This document shows, piece after piece, positions 40,986-49,646 of a stretch of 52,618 bases of DNA (position 1 is its first letter; each line of letters begins with the position of its first letter). The notes beneath the pieces were generated by a model. It saw nothing but the letters and a program-made list of their open reading frames with translations. It searched no databases and was not told the origin of the DNA. The translations under genes were made by a program, and so were the position numbers. Source of the DNA: Candidatus Latescibacterota bacterium (GTDB lineage: Bacteria; Latescibacterota; UBA2968; UBA8231); the NCBI GenBank assembly GCA_022827165.1, contig JAJDTN010000316.1, positions 1-52,618 of the forward strand, read 5' to 3'.

Positions 40986-43117
40986 GGGTCCTCGGGCTGC
41001 CGCGTCTGGCGCTGTTGTTCCTGTGCCCGGGCATGGGGCTGGCACAGGAGGAGTTTCCCATCGGGGCCTGGTTCCCGGGTCTGTTCAACGATCAGTCCGA
41101 GCGGTTCGCAGAGCGCCTCGACCAGGTCGAGGCGGCCCACTTCAACACGATCCACTCCGCCATCGAGGTCAGGAATGACGCCGCCGTCAACCGCGTCTTC
41201 ATGGACCTGGCCCACGAGCGGGGGCTGAGGGTCCAGCTCTACAGCTGGAACGTGCCTCCGGGGTGGAGGGCCGCCAGCCGCCGCTACTGGACCAAGTCCC
41301 TGGAAGCGACGAGCCCCAGGTACTTCGTCCATCCCGTGGGAGAGCGGGCCGGAGGCGCATGGTTCGCCAATACCGGGGAGCACACCCCCGGCCTGATGCT
41401 GGACACGCCGTCCGAGGGCCGCGGCATCTTCCTGCGCTACCGGGAGCAGAAGCTGAACAGCCGGGGCCAGATCGTGGCCCCCAGGGCGCGGTACGTGGTC
41501 CATGTCTTCCGCATGAAGACCGACGACAATGCCGGCGCCGACATAGTCGCCACTCTGCGCATTCTGCGACACTCGGATGGAGCCGTGCTGCGCACGCGAA
41601 GCGTGCGCAAGCTGCAGTTCCATGCCGCCGACACGTACCAGGACTTCGTGCTCAGGTATGTCCCGGCTGCCAACACCTATGTCAGGTACCAGGTGGAGTG
41701 GACCGGAGCGGCGAACCTCTGGGTGGACCAGATCCGGGCCCACGACGACTACTCCCACAGGCTCTTCGCGGGGCACCATGACGAGGCGATCCGGAGCGAC
41801 CTGGCCGCCTATGACGGTGTCTCCGCCCCCGAGCCATGGCGGTTCTATGCCGACGACGAGCCCCAGTGGACGGAGAAGGACGAGAGCGTCGCCTACGTGA
41901 ACCGCTTCATCAGGGAGCAGACCGGCAAGTCGGGGGTGGTGGCCTTCAACCGGCCGCAGAGGGACCTGCTGCGGCACTTCGTGGGCACGGTGGAGCCGTC
42001 GGAACTCCTGGTGGACTTCTACACCTTCGGGCTCAACGTGCCGAGCCCCGGTCAGAGTGGCTATGCCGCCGGTCTGCAGGGCGCCCTGTCCAGTCTCGTC
42101 TCCTGGTACGGGACCGCGCGGGAGGTGGTCCGGGAGGCGGGCATCCCGCTGTGGGTCCTCGTACAGGCCCATAGCTGGCCCGGCGGCCTGCGGGACCCGT
42201 CACCGCAGGAGATCCGCGTCCAGGTTCACCTGGCCCTGGCCCACGGTGCCAGGGGCATCTACTACTTCATGTACTCCAGCCACACCAACGACGATGGCCG
42301 GCCCGACCTGCAGGGCCTGGTGGACCCACACTACAGAATCACCCCCAAATGGCGCGAAGTACAGGCCCTCAACCGGATGTTGCAGGAACACGACGACACC
42401 CTCCTGCGGTTGGCTTCCGAGGCTGTCTTCGCCGGCGATGCGCCAACATCGTTCGTGCAGGGCCTCTCGGATCCGTCCGACTACCACCTCGGCACCTTCA
42501 CCCACGCCGATGGAACCCGCTACCTGATGGTGGTCAACCGCCGCTGCCAACCCTCCCGCAACCTTCGCACAGTGACCATCGACCTGGACCCCTCTCGCCT
42601 GAACGGACCGGGTCGTCCCTACTTGGTGAGGGAGCTCTACGAGAAGGACGCGGTCGTCACCAACGGCGCCTTCCCCTCCGTTACCGCCTCCTTCGCTCCG
42701 GGTGAGGGCAAGCTGTTCCGGGTCGAGCCGTGGCCGGAACACGTCACCCACACCCCCGACGTGACGAATACCGCGGGGGTGCAGCACACCCACCCCCACG
42801 GCGGCACCGTGGTGTTCGCCCCGGGCGACGAAACCGGGGGCGGTGAGGACGAGATGCGCTCGGAAGTCATCGTCGAGGGGGCTCTCGACGCCGGCGCGGG
42901 GGGCGTCACCTTCCGGTCATCGGATGACGCCGACAGTTCGTCCGGCAGCTGGTACGGCATCCGCGTGGCCCCGACGGGTCATGCCGACTTGTCCGGCGCC
43001 ACGATCCAGGGCGGGCTCCGCTGCGTCGAGGCCTGGGAGGCGAGCAGCCTCGATGTGACGGGCGCGAACCTGGTCGACTGCGGCGAGGGGATCGCGCGGC
43101 TCCCGGCGGCGCCCTGA
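40982..43117 (+). CDS. Secreted glycoside-hydrolase-like protein (TIM barrel)
   Basis: 711 residues from GTG at 40982 in the GTGA overlap. A short signal peptide (LGLPRLALLFLCPGMGLAQ) is followed by EEFPIGAWFPGLF, which starts a barrel in which FNTIHSAIEV, YSWNVPP, WRFYADDEPQWTEKDE (candidate acid/base Glu), LWVLVQAHSW and HGARGIYYFMYSS resemble GH42/GH5-like enzymes. An embedded beta-sandwich lies at about 100-250. After the barrel come a small beta domain and a C-terminal stretch (EVIVEGALDAGAGGVTFRSS, HADLSGATIQG) resembling a parallel beta-helix module, ending rather abruptly. Glycan degradation outside the cell is likely; substrate unknown. Confidence 0.7.
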   Translation: MRVLGLPRLALLFLCPGMGLAQEEFPIGAWFPGLFNDQSERFAERLDQVEAAHFNTIHSAIEVRNDAAVNRVFMDLAHERGLRVQLYSWNVPPGWRAASRRYWTKSLEATSPRYFVHPVGERAGGAWFANTGEHTPGLMLDTPSEGRGIFLRYREQKLNSRGQIVAPRARYVVHVFRMKTDDNAGADIVATLRILRHSDGAVLRTRSVRKLQFHAADTYQDFVLRYVPAANTYVRYQVEWTGAANLWVDQIRAHDDYSHRLFAGHHDEAIRSDLAAYDGVSAPEPWRFYADDEPQWTEKDESVAYVNRFIREQTGKSGVVAFNRPQRDLLRHFVGTVEPSELLVDFYTFGLNVPSPGQSGYAAGLQGALSSLVSWYGTAREVVREAGIPLWVLVQAHSWPGGLRDPSPQEIRVQVHLALAHGARGIYYFMYSSHTNDDGRPDLQGLVDPHYRITPKWREVQALNRMLQEHDDTLLRLASEAVFAGDAPTSFVQGLSDPSDYHLGTFTHADGTRYLMVVNRRCQPSRNLRTVTIDLDPSRLNGPGRPYLVRELYEKDAVVTNGAFPSVTASFAPGEGKLFRVEPWPEHVTHTPDVTNTAGVQHTHPHGGTVVFAPGDETGGGEDEMRSEVIVEGALDAGAGGVTFRSSDDADSSSGSWYGIRVAPTGHADLSGATIQGGLRCVEAWEASSLDVTGANLVDCGEGIARLPAAP

Positions 43118-43122
43118 GCCGA

Positions 43123-43920
43123 TCAGGCAGGCAACTCGAAGTACCCCAGCTCTTCCATCCTCCGCAGCCAGCGGCCCCGCCTCGGGCTGCCGCCGGGATT
43201 CGTCAGCCATTCGGGCGGGTAGGAGGGCTCTCCCGGCCGTCCGAACTGGGCGCCCACATCCTTCGAGCCGAGGGCGCGCTTGCGGGCGGCGGCCTCCTCG
43301 ACCTCACCCCGGGGATTGTTGTAGAAGACGCAGGTGCACATGCGGCGGCCGGCGGCGCCCCCCGAGCTGGCGTGCCAGCAGCGCATGTCGAAGGCGACCA
43401 CGTCGCCGGGTTCCGACCGGCAGACGTACGCGGGGACGTCGGCCACCTCGAGCTCGAGGGCGCCCAGGGCGTCGCGCAGGTGTTCGTGGAAGCCGCGGCG
43501 GTGCGACCCCGGGATGAGCCGCAGGGCGCCGCTGCCGGCGTCCACCGGATCGAGGTAGAAGGCGAACTTGACGCCGTGGCAGTCCTCGTCCGGATCGGCC
43601 CGGTGGTCGGGGTGCCAGCGGGTGTCGCCCACGTAGCGGTTGGCGTCGGTGCCGATGCCGATGACGTCCTCGCCGTAGAGCTGCTCGGCCACCCGGCAGA
43701 ACCGCTCGTCCTCGAGGAGGCTGGCGAAGAGGGGGGTGCGCGGGTGCAGCATCATCGCCCAGTAGCGCTTCTCCCCGGTGAAGGGCCGGTCGGCGTAGAG
43801 ATGGTCGAGCTCGGTCTCGTACTCGAGGCGCAGGGTCTCCACCTCCTCCGGCGTGAAGAGGCCGCGGAGGGTGACGAAGCCGAAGGTCCGGTAGTGGGCG
43901 AGTTGCTGTTCGGTCAACAT
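43123..43920 (-). CDS. Phytanoyl-CoA dioxygenase (PhyH) family oxygenase
   Basis: 265 residues from ATG at 43920. Iron ligands are His103-x-Asp105 (TRWHPDHRA) and His183 (MRCWHASSG), with Arg192/193 (GRR) placed to bind 2-oxoglutarate. GALRLIPGSHRRGFHEH is the standard PhyH loop. It is clearly different from the PhyH protein at 11010 and not a recent copy. Substrate unknown. Only 5 bases separate its stop from the glycosidase-like gene, and it is divergent from the ceramidase-like operon with a 112-base shared upstream region. Confidence 0.88.
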   Translation of the reverse strand: MLTEQQLAHYRTFGFVTLRGLFTPEEVETLRLEYETELDHLYADRPFTGEKRYWAMMLHPRTPLFASLLEDERFCRVAEQLYGEDVIGIGTDANRYVGDTRWHPDHRADPDEDCHGVKFAFYLDPVDAGSGALRLIPGSHRRGFHEHLRDALGALELEVADVPAYVCRSEPGDVVAFDMRCWHASSGGAAGRRMCTCVFYNNPRGEVEEAAARKRALGSKDVGAQFGRPGEPSYPPEWLTNPGGSPRRGRWLRRMEELGYFELPA

Positions 43921-44001
43921 GGAAGGCTCTCCCGCGGGGGTGATCGATCGAGTGGGATCAAAGCCCCGGCCAGCGGGAGGTGCAAGTCCGGGACGGCTGG
44001 C

Positions 44002-44009
44002 TATCTTTG
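44002..44009 (+). promoter_or_regulatory. TAnnTTTG-type element upstream of the ceramidase-like gene
   Basis: TATCTTTG matches the Bacteroidetes-type -7 box exactly and lies 23 bases before ATG at 44033. No clear -33 TTG is seen; TATCTT could equally be a sigma70 -10. Confidence 0.35.
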
Positions 44010-44032
44010 GCCGGCCTACGAGGAGAGACGAG

Positions 44033-45355
44033 ATGACGAAGGAACTGCTCGCCGGCGCCGGCGGCACCCGGATCACGCCGCCCACCGGGCATCCCATGGG
44101 CGGCTACGGCGCACGCGATCACGGAGCCGAGGGCGTCCACGATCACCTGCATGCCCACGCCCTGTTCCTCGACGACGGCACCACGCGGGCGGTGATCATC
44201 GCCAGCGACCTGATCGGCATGCGCTTCGAGCAGGTGGCCCGGGTGCGCGAGCTGGTGCACCGCGCCACGGGAGTGCCCGCGGCCAACGTCTTCCTCGCCT
44301 TCTCCCACACCCACGGCGGCCCCCTGATGTACACCGACTTCAGGGAGATGGAGGAGGCGGAGGCGACCTTCATCGACGCCCTCTGCCACCTCATGGCCGG
44401 CACCGCCCGGCAGGCGGCCACCGCGGCGGGGCCGGTGCGCTGGGGCACGGGCCGGCAGCCGCTGCGGGTCGGCGTCAACCGCCGCGAGCGGCAGCCGGAC
44501 GGCACCACCCGCATCGGCGTCAACCCGGAGGGCCCGGTGGCGCCCTGGGTCGACTCGGTCTGGTTCGAGCGCCTCGACGGCACGCCGCTGGTCGTGCTCT
44601 GGCAGCACGCCGCCCACGGGACCTGCCTGGTGAGCGACAACTACCTGTTCACCGCCGACTGGATGGGCGCCGCCATGCGCCGGATCGAGGGCCAGCGCCG
44701 GGGGGAGACGGCCCTCTTCCTCAACGGCTGCGCCGGCAACATCAACCCCCATCCACGCGGCTCCTACGAGTTGGCCGGGGTGCACGGGACCCGCGCCGGA
44801 GAGGCCGTGCTGAAGACGGTGCCGGAGGCGGGGGAGATGCGGCGTGGAGGACGCCTGCGCTGCGCACAGCACGCCTTCGAGCTGCCCCTGGAGCCGATGC
44901 CCTCCCTGCAGGAGTGCGAGCGCGAGTTGGCCGAGTGGGAGCCCGCCTTCCTTGAGCTCGAGGGAGAGGTTCACCGCAACTGGCGGGTCTGCCGCCACTA
45001 CTTCGCCGCCCGGGAGCGGCTGCAGGCCCACCGGAGCAATTCGGTAGCGTCGGGCCTGCCCCTTCAGATCCAGGCCCTGGCCCTGGACGATGTCGCCCTC
45101 GTCGGCCTGCCGGGGGAGATCTTCGTCGAGACGGGGACGGCCATCGCCGAGGCCTCGCCCTTCGCCCTCACCCTGCCGGTGGGCTACGCCAACGGCGCCA
45201 TCGGCTACGTCCCCACGAGCGAGGAGGTGCCCCACGGCGGCTACGAGGTCCTCGACGCGAGGGCCCGCCACCAGGGGCGCATGCTCGCCGACGATGCGGA
45301 CCGGGCCCTGGCGGCCGGCGCTCTGCGGGCCCTGGAGCTGGCCGCGGAGGGCTGA
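44033..45355 (+). CDS. Neutral/alkaline ceramidase-like hydrolase
   Basis: 440 residues from ATG at 44033, after AGGAGA. No signal peptide, unlike secreted ceramidases. The N-terminus GAGGTRITPPTGHPMGGYG, AVIIASDLIG, LAFSHTHGGP (91-97; zinc-binding His residues), QHAAHGTCLVSD and ETALFLNGCAGNINP follow the neutral ceramidase N-terminal domain (Asn-amide hydrolase with one zinc). The family acts on N-acyl sphingoid lipids, but many bacterial members of this shorter type act on other amides. It is followed 10 bases later by a SIS-like gene, so a role in amino-sugar or envelope lipid turnover is possible (inference). Confidence 0.82.
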   Translation: MTKELLAGAGGTRITPPTGHPMGGYGARDHGAEGVHDHLHAHALFLDDGTTRAVIIASDLIGMRFEQVARVRELVHRATGVPAANVFLAFSHTHGGPLMYTDFREMEEAEATFIDALCHLMAGTARQAATAAGPVRWGTGRQPLRVGVNRRERQPDGTTRIGVNPEGPVAPWVDSVWFERLDGTPLVVLWQHAAHGTCLVSDNYLFTADWMGAAMRRIEGQRRGETALFLNGCAGNINPHPRGSYELAGVHGTRAGEAVLKTVPEAGEMRRGGRLRCAQHAFELPLEPMPSLQECERELAEWEPAFLELEGEVHRNWRVCRHYFAARERLQAHRSNSVASGLPLQIQALALDDVALVGLPGEIFVETGTAIAEASPFALTLPVGYANGAIGYVPTSEEVPHGGYEVLDARARHQGRMLADDADRALAAGALRALELAAEG

Positions 45356-45365
45356 CCTCTTTCCC

Positions 45366-46520
45366 GTGGACTACCTGAGAGCGCTGCTGGCAGGTGTCGA
45401 GGCAGTGAGGCAGCGTCTGCCGGCGGTTTCCCACGCCGCCGAACGGGTGGCCGCGCGCCTCGACACCGGCGGCCGGCTCTGCCTGGCCAGCGTCCGTCCC
45501 GACTTCACGTGCGAAGGTTACACGCGTTCAGGGGGCCTGATGCTGGCCGAGGAGTGGACGCCGGAGACGGCGCTGTCGCCGCAGGACGCGGTGATCCTCG
45601 GCTGGTCCGGCGCCCCGCCGGAGCGGGAGATGGCGCTGCTGGAGCAGCTGCGCTCCACGGGCGCATTGGTCGCCGCCATCGGTCCGGCCGGGTGGCCGGG
45701 GGCGGATCCGCGGGCGGACGATCTCGCCCTGGAGAGCTCGTTCGCTTGGCCCGAGGCGGCGACCGCCCCCTTCGGCGGTCAGGCCTACCCGCTGACCTCG
45801 CTGCAGAACCTGCTCCTCCTGTGGGCCCTCACCGGGGAGATCGTGGCCGCCCTCACCCGTTCCGGGCGCATGCCCGCCATGTACCAGAGCGTGCTGGTGC
45901 CGGGAGCGAGGGAGCGCAACGCCCGCTTCGCCGGTTCCCCCTTCCACGAGACCCACGAGGTGCCGGCGATCCCCGCGGGGCGGCTGGGCGGCGACTACCT
46001 GGATCGCATGGCGGCGATCCTGCGGGCCCTGATAGCGGAAGAGGCGGGGGCGATCGAGGCCGTCGGCGCGCTCTGCGCCGAGGTCCTGGAGGCCGGCGGA
46101 TGCATTCACGCCGGGCTGATCTCGCACTTCCCCATGTATCAGCTCGGGGCGCCGGGGGACCCGCCCTACATGCGGCCCCTGGCGCGGCTGCAGGGCGAGT
46201 CCCCGCGGGTGTCCGAGCTCGAGGAGAAGCTGCGGCCCGGGGACCTGCTCTTCTTTCTCGGATACTACCGGCGGCCGGTGGATGCGTACGCCGCCGCGAG
46301 ACGGGCGGGGGCGCGCGTCGTCGAGGTGATCACCGGCGACGGCACGGACGATCCACCGGCGCCGGATCACGTCATCCGCCCGAAGTGGCCCTTCGGCGAC
46401 GCGGTGACGCCGGTGCCGGGGTACGACGTGGAGATCCTGCCCAGCTCGGGGATCGTGCAGGCGGCGGTCTACTGGGCGGTGGTGGCGTCGATCAAGCACG
46501 CCCGGGCGGGCAATGGATGA
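45366..46520 (+). CDS. SIS-domain-like protein, possible sugar isomerase
   Basis: 384 residues from GTG at 45366, chosen as the first start after the upstream stop; the ribosome binding site is weak (GGAGG about 15 bases away). Two alpha/beta halves resemble the SIS fold of amino-sugar isomerases: YLRALLAGVEAVRQRLPAVS, RLCLASVRPDFTCEGYTRSG, DAVILGWSGAPPEREMALL in the first, and AVGALCAEVLEAGGCIHAG, PGDLLFFLGYYRRPVDAYA in the second. I am confident of the overall fold class only moderately. It may bind a phosphosugar. Second gene of the ceramidase-like operon. Confidence 0.6.
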   Translation: MDYLRALLAGVEAVRQRLPAVSHAAERVAARLDTGGRLCLASVRPDFTCEGYTRSGGLMLAEEWTPETALSPQDAVILGWSGAPPEREMALLEQLRSTGALVAAIGPAGWPGADPRADDLALESSFAWPEAATAPFGGQAYPLTSLQNLLLLWALTGEIVAALTRSGRMPAMYQSVLVPGARERNARFAGSPFHETHEVPAIPAGRLGGDYLDRMAAILRALIAEEAGAIEAVGALCAEVLEAGGCIHAGLISHFPMYQLGAPGDPPYMRPLARLQGESPRVSELEEKLRPGDLLFFLGYYRRPVDAYAAARRAGARVVEVITGDGTDDPPAPDHVIRPKWPFGDAVTPVPGYDVEILPSSGIVQAAVYWAVVASIKHARAGNG

Positions 46521-46563
46521 TGCGGCGCGAGGCGAAGAGCCGGCGCCCGAGGAGGAGGAGGCG

Positions 46564-47640
46564 ATGAGCACGGCGAAGAGAACGACAGTCCCCCTCGGCA
46601 CCGGGGACAGGCTCACCGTCCGGGTGTGCGAGCCCCCCTTTGCCGGCGGCGGGGAGGACCTCTGCTGGTGGGGGGACGTCGCCGCCGACGTGATGGCGGG
46701 GAAGCTGCGGCCGTGGCTGCGCACGGCCTGGTACCTCGGGGAGATCGACGGCGAGAGGGCCGGGTACATGAGCTGCTGGACCCCCGCCGGTCGCCGCGAG
46801 ATCGGGATCGTGGAGTTCGTCCGGACGGCGGAGGCGCACCAGCGAAAGGGGGTCGCTTCGGCCCTCCTCGGCCGCCTCGTGGCGGACTTCACCCGGGCCG
46901 GGGGCTTGGCCCTCTACCTGTGCACGACCAACCCCCATGCCGGCCGGCTCTACGAGAGCCGCGGGTTCCGCTACCTCGTCGGCGACGGGATGCGCTACCT
47001 GGCGCCCGGCGCCGGGGAGTTCGACCGCGACTACCTCGGCGGCGGCGGTCCGGCCGTGGTCCGCGATGCCACTTGGGCGGACCTGCCCGGGGCGGCCGCC
47101 CTCTTCAATCACCCGGAGCCGCGGTGGATCGTGAAGGACTCCCTGAGCCGGTGCTTCCACGACACCCGCTACGAGAGCCACTTCCTGAAGACCTTCCGGC
47201 GGCTGGAGGGCGGGCGGGGGGTCTGCGTGGCCCTGGCGAACGCCCCCGGCCGACTCGTCGGCCTGGCCACGGCCGAGCGGCGGGACACCTTCGCCGAGCA
47301 GCACACGGCGGTGCTCAGCTTCCGCGTGGCGCCGGCCTTCACGAGCCGCTCCGCCGCCCTGCTCGGCGCGGCCGTGGAGCGCAGCGCCGCCCTGGGGATC
47401 TCGGTCCTCCACGTCCACGCGGCCGACTGCGACGAGGACCAGAAGCAGCTGCTGCAGGAGGCCGGGTTCGCCGAGGAGGCGCGCTTCAGGGACCGGCTGC
47501 GTGTCGGTGGCGGCTTCGTGGACCTGGTGGTCTACGGGCGGAGGTCATCGCCGCCGGCGGCCCCTTCCTCCGACGAGGGCGAGTTCTACGGCGGGCGCCA
47601 GCCGTGGCAGCGGCAGCGCGTGGCCGAAATGGGAGAGTGA
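46564..47640 (+). CDS. GNAT acetyltransferase with two GNAT-like domains
   Basis: 358 residues. ATG at 46564 follows a strong GGAGGAGG run; an ATG at 46513 adds 17 acidic residues and lacks a site. Domain 1 (about 15-150) has the acetyl-CoA loop HQRKGVASALLGRL (92-105) and NPHAGRLYESRGFRYL. Domain 2 (about 160-335) keeps the fold (PAVVRDATWADLPGAAALF, LHVHAADCDEDQKQLLQEAGF) but its acetyl-CoA loop is degenerate, a common pattern where one domain binds substrate. The target is unknown. It ends 25 bases from the convergent kbl gene. Confidence 0.82.
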   Translation: MSTAKRTTVPLGTGDRLTVRVCEPPFAGGGEDLCWWGDVAADVMAGKLRPWLRTAWYLGEIDGERAGYMSCWTPAGRREIGIVEFVRTAEAHQRKGVASALLGRLVADFTRAGGLALYLCTTNPHAGRLYESRGFRYLVGDGMRYLAPGAGEFDRDYLGGGGPAVVRDATWADLPGAAALFNHPEPRWIVKDSLSRCFHDTRYESHFLKTFRRLEGGRGVCVALANAPGRLVGLATAERRDTFAEQHTAVLSFRVAPAFTSRSAALLGAAVERSAALGISVLHVHAADCDEDQKQLLQEAGFAEEARFRDRLRVGGGFVDLVVYGRRSSPPAAPSSDEGEFYGGRQPWQRQRVAEMGE

Positions 47641-47665
47641 TCACCGACGCGCCAGGACCCAAGAA

Positions 47666-48847
47666 CTAGAACCCGTACTCCTCCTTGACCTCCGCGAAGG
47701 AGCGGACGGCGAAGTCCAGATCGTCCCGGGTGTGGGCCGCCGAGATCTGGGTGCGGATGCGCGCCCTGCCCTCGGGGACCACGGGATAGAAGAAGCCGAT
47801 GGCGAAGACGCCCTTCTCCAGCAGGCGGGCGGCCACCTTCTGGGCCAGCGCGGCGTCGCCGAGCATGATGGGGACGATGGGGTGATTGCCGTCGTTGAGC
47901 TCGAAGCCGCGGGCCGACATGGCGGCCTTGAAGTACCTCGTGTTGGCGTGCAGCCGCTCGCGCAGCTCGCCGGAGGCGGAGATGATCTCGAGAGCCTTGA
48001 GGGAGGCGCTGACGATGCTCGGCGCCAGGGTGTTGGAGAACAGGTACGGCCGCGAACGCTGGCGCAGCAGGTCGACGATCTCCCGCCGGCCGCTGGTGTA
48101 GCCGCCGCTGGCGCCTCCGAGGGCCTTGCCGAGGGTGCCGGTGATGATGTCGACGCGGTCCATGACCTGGCAGAGCTCGTGGGTGCCGCGGCCGTTCTCG
48201 CCCAGGAAGCCGACGGCGTGCGAGTCGTCGATCATCACCAGGGCGTCGTGCTCGTCCGCCAGGTCGCAGACCCCCTTCAGGTCGGCGATGATGCCGTCCA
48301 TGGAGAACACGCCGTCGGTGACGATCAGGCGGAACCGGCAGCCGGCGGCCTCCACCAGCTTCGCCTTCAGGTCCTCGAGGTCGGAGTTCCGGTAGCGCAG
48401 CCGCTTCGCCTTGCACAGGCGGATGCCGTCGATGATGCTGGCGTGGTTCAGCTCGTCGCTGATCACCGCGTCCTCGGGCCCGAGCAAGGTCTCGAAGAGG
48501 CCGCCGTTGGCGTCGAAGCAGGAGCTGTAGAGGATCGCCGCTTCGGCGCCGAGGAACTCCGCGATCCGGGACTCCAGCTCGTGGTGGATCGGCTGGGTGC
48601 CGCAGATGAAGCGCACCGACGACAGGCCGTAGCCCCACTCGTCGAGACTCGCCCGGGCGGCCGCGACGATCTCCGGGTGGCCGGCCAGCCCCAGGTAGTT
48701 GTTGGCGCACATGTTGAGCACGCGGCGGCCGGCCACGTCGACCCGGGCCTGCTGCGGTCCGGCGATCACCCGCTCGCGCTTGTAGAGTCCTTCCTCCTCG
48801 ATCCGCGCCAGTTGATTCCTGAGGTGCTCCTTCATCGTTCCGTACAT
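47666..48847 (-). CDS. kbl: Glycine C-acetyltransferase (2-amino-3-ketobutyrate CoA ligase)
   Basis: 393 residues, matching the E. coli enzyme almost end to end ([15 protein letters not shown] [40 protein letters not shown]). It is a cytoplasmic PLP enzyme that cleaves 2-amino-3-ketobutyrate with CoA to glycine and acetyl-CoA in threonine degradation. The PLP Lys is Lys241 in [10 protein letters not shown] and the cofactor Asp/His are in [13 protein letters not shown] at 48847 with GGAG 7 bases upstream. The usual partner threonine dehydrogenase (tdh) is absent; instead an SDR gene precedes it by 11 bases. Confidence 0.96.
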   Translation of the reverse strand: MYGTMKEHLRNQLARIEEEGLYKRERVIAGPQQARVDVAGRRVLNMCANNYLGLAGHPEIVAAARASLDEWGYGLSSVRFICGTQPIHHELESRIAEFLGAEAAILYSSCFDANGGLFETLLGPEDAVISDELNHASIIDGIRLCKAKRLRYRNSDLEDLKAKLVEAAGCRFRLIVTDGVFSMDGIIADLKGVCDLADEHDALVMIDDSHAVGFLGENGRGTHELCQVMDRVDIITGTLGKALGGASGGYTSGRREIVDLLRQRSRPYLFSNTLAPSIVSASLKALEIISASGELRERLHANTRYFKAAMSARGFELNDGNHPIVPIMLGDAALAQKVAARLLEKGVFAIGFFYPVVPEGRARIRTQISAAHTRDDLDFAVRSFAEVKEEYGF

Positions 48848-48858
48848 CGATCACTCCA

Positions 48859-49614
48859 CTAGATCATGAGATCGCCGCCGTTGATGTCGAAGGCGGCGCC
48901 GGTGATGTAGGGCGCGTCCCTCACCAGGAACAGCACCAGCCGCGCCACCTCCGCGGGCGTCCCGAGGCGGGAGATGGGGAAGCTCTCCTCGTAGGCCCGC
49001 AGCCGTTCGGGAGTGCAGTTGGCGCGGACCATCTCCGTGTCGATCAGGCCGGGGCAGATCGAGTTCGCGGTGATGCCGTGGGGCGCCATCTCCTTGGCGA
49101 GGGCCCGCGTGAAGCCGAGGACCCCGGCCTTGGCGGCCGTGTAGTGGGCGCCGCCGAGGGTGCTGACACTGCGGCCGGCTGACGACGACATGTTGATGAT
49201 CCGTCCGTATCCGTTCGCCTTCATCGAACCGAGGACCGCCCGGCTGCACAGGAAGGTCCCCTTGAGATTGGCCTCCACCACGAGGTCCCACTCCGCCGCC
49301 GAGATCTCCTCGACTCTCGTCGGGCGCAGGACGCCGGCGTTGTTCACGAGGATGTCGACCTTGCCGAACCTCTCCAGGGCCCCGGCCACCAGCTCGTCGA
49401 CGGCGGACTCGTCGGTCACGTCACAGCGCCGGCCCACGGCGCGGCCGCCGTCGGGGTCGATCTCGGCCGCGGTCCGCTCGACCTGATCGCGGTTCAGGTC
49501 ACAGAGCACGACCCTCGCGCCGTCCTCCGCCAGGGTCCGGGCGATCTGCGCGCCCATCCCTTGCGCGGCGCCGGTGACGATGGCGACCCGGCCCGTCGGC
49601 TCCGCCTGTGACAT
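48859..49614 (-). CDS. Short-chain dehydrogenase/reductase (classical SDR)
   Basis: 251 residues; ATG at 49614 with GGGAGGATCC just upstream. All classical SDR motifs are intact: TGAAQGMG (14-21), CDV, NNAG (91-94), Ser143-145 and Tyr158-x3-Lys162 (YTAAK). Similar to 3-oxoacyl-ACP reductase or sugar/amino-alcohol dehydrogenases. The Asp at the end of strand 2 (LCDLNRD) favours NAD over NADP. Its 11-base spacing to kbl suggests it could make the 2-amino-3-keto acid used there, but known SDR-type threonine dehydrogenases are the extended type, so another substrate is likely. Confidence 0.9.
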   Translation of the reverse strand: MSQAEPTGRVAIVTGAAQGMGAQIARTLAEDGARVVLCDLNRDQVERTAAEIDPDGGRAVGRRCDVTDESAVDELVAGALERFGKVDILVNNAGVLRPTRVEEISAAEWDLVVEANLKGTFLCSRAVLGSMKANGYGRIINMSSSAGRSVSTLGGAHYTAAKAGVLGFTRALAKEMAPHGITANSICPGLIDTEMVRANCTPERLRAYEESFPISRLGTPAEVARLVLFLVRDAPYITGAAFDINGGDLMI

Positions 49615-49646
49615 GGATCCTCCCGTGTCTCGCGCCGCCGTCGGGG

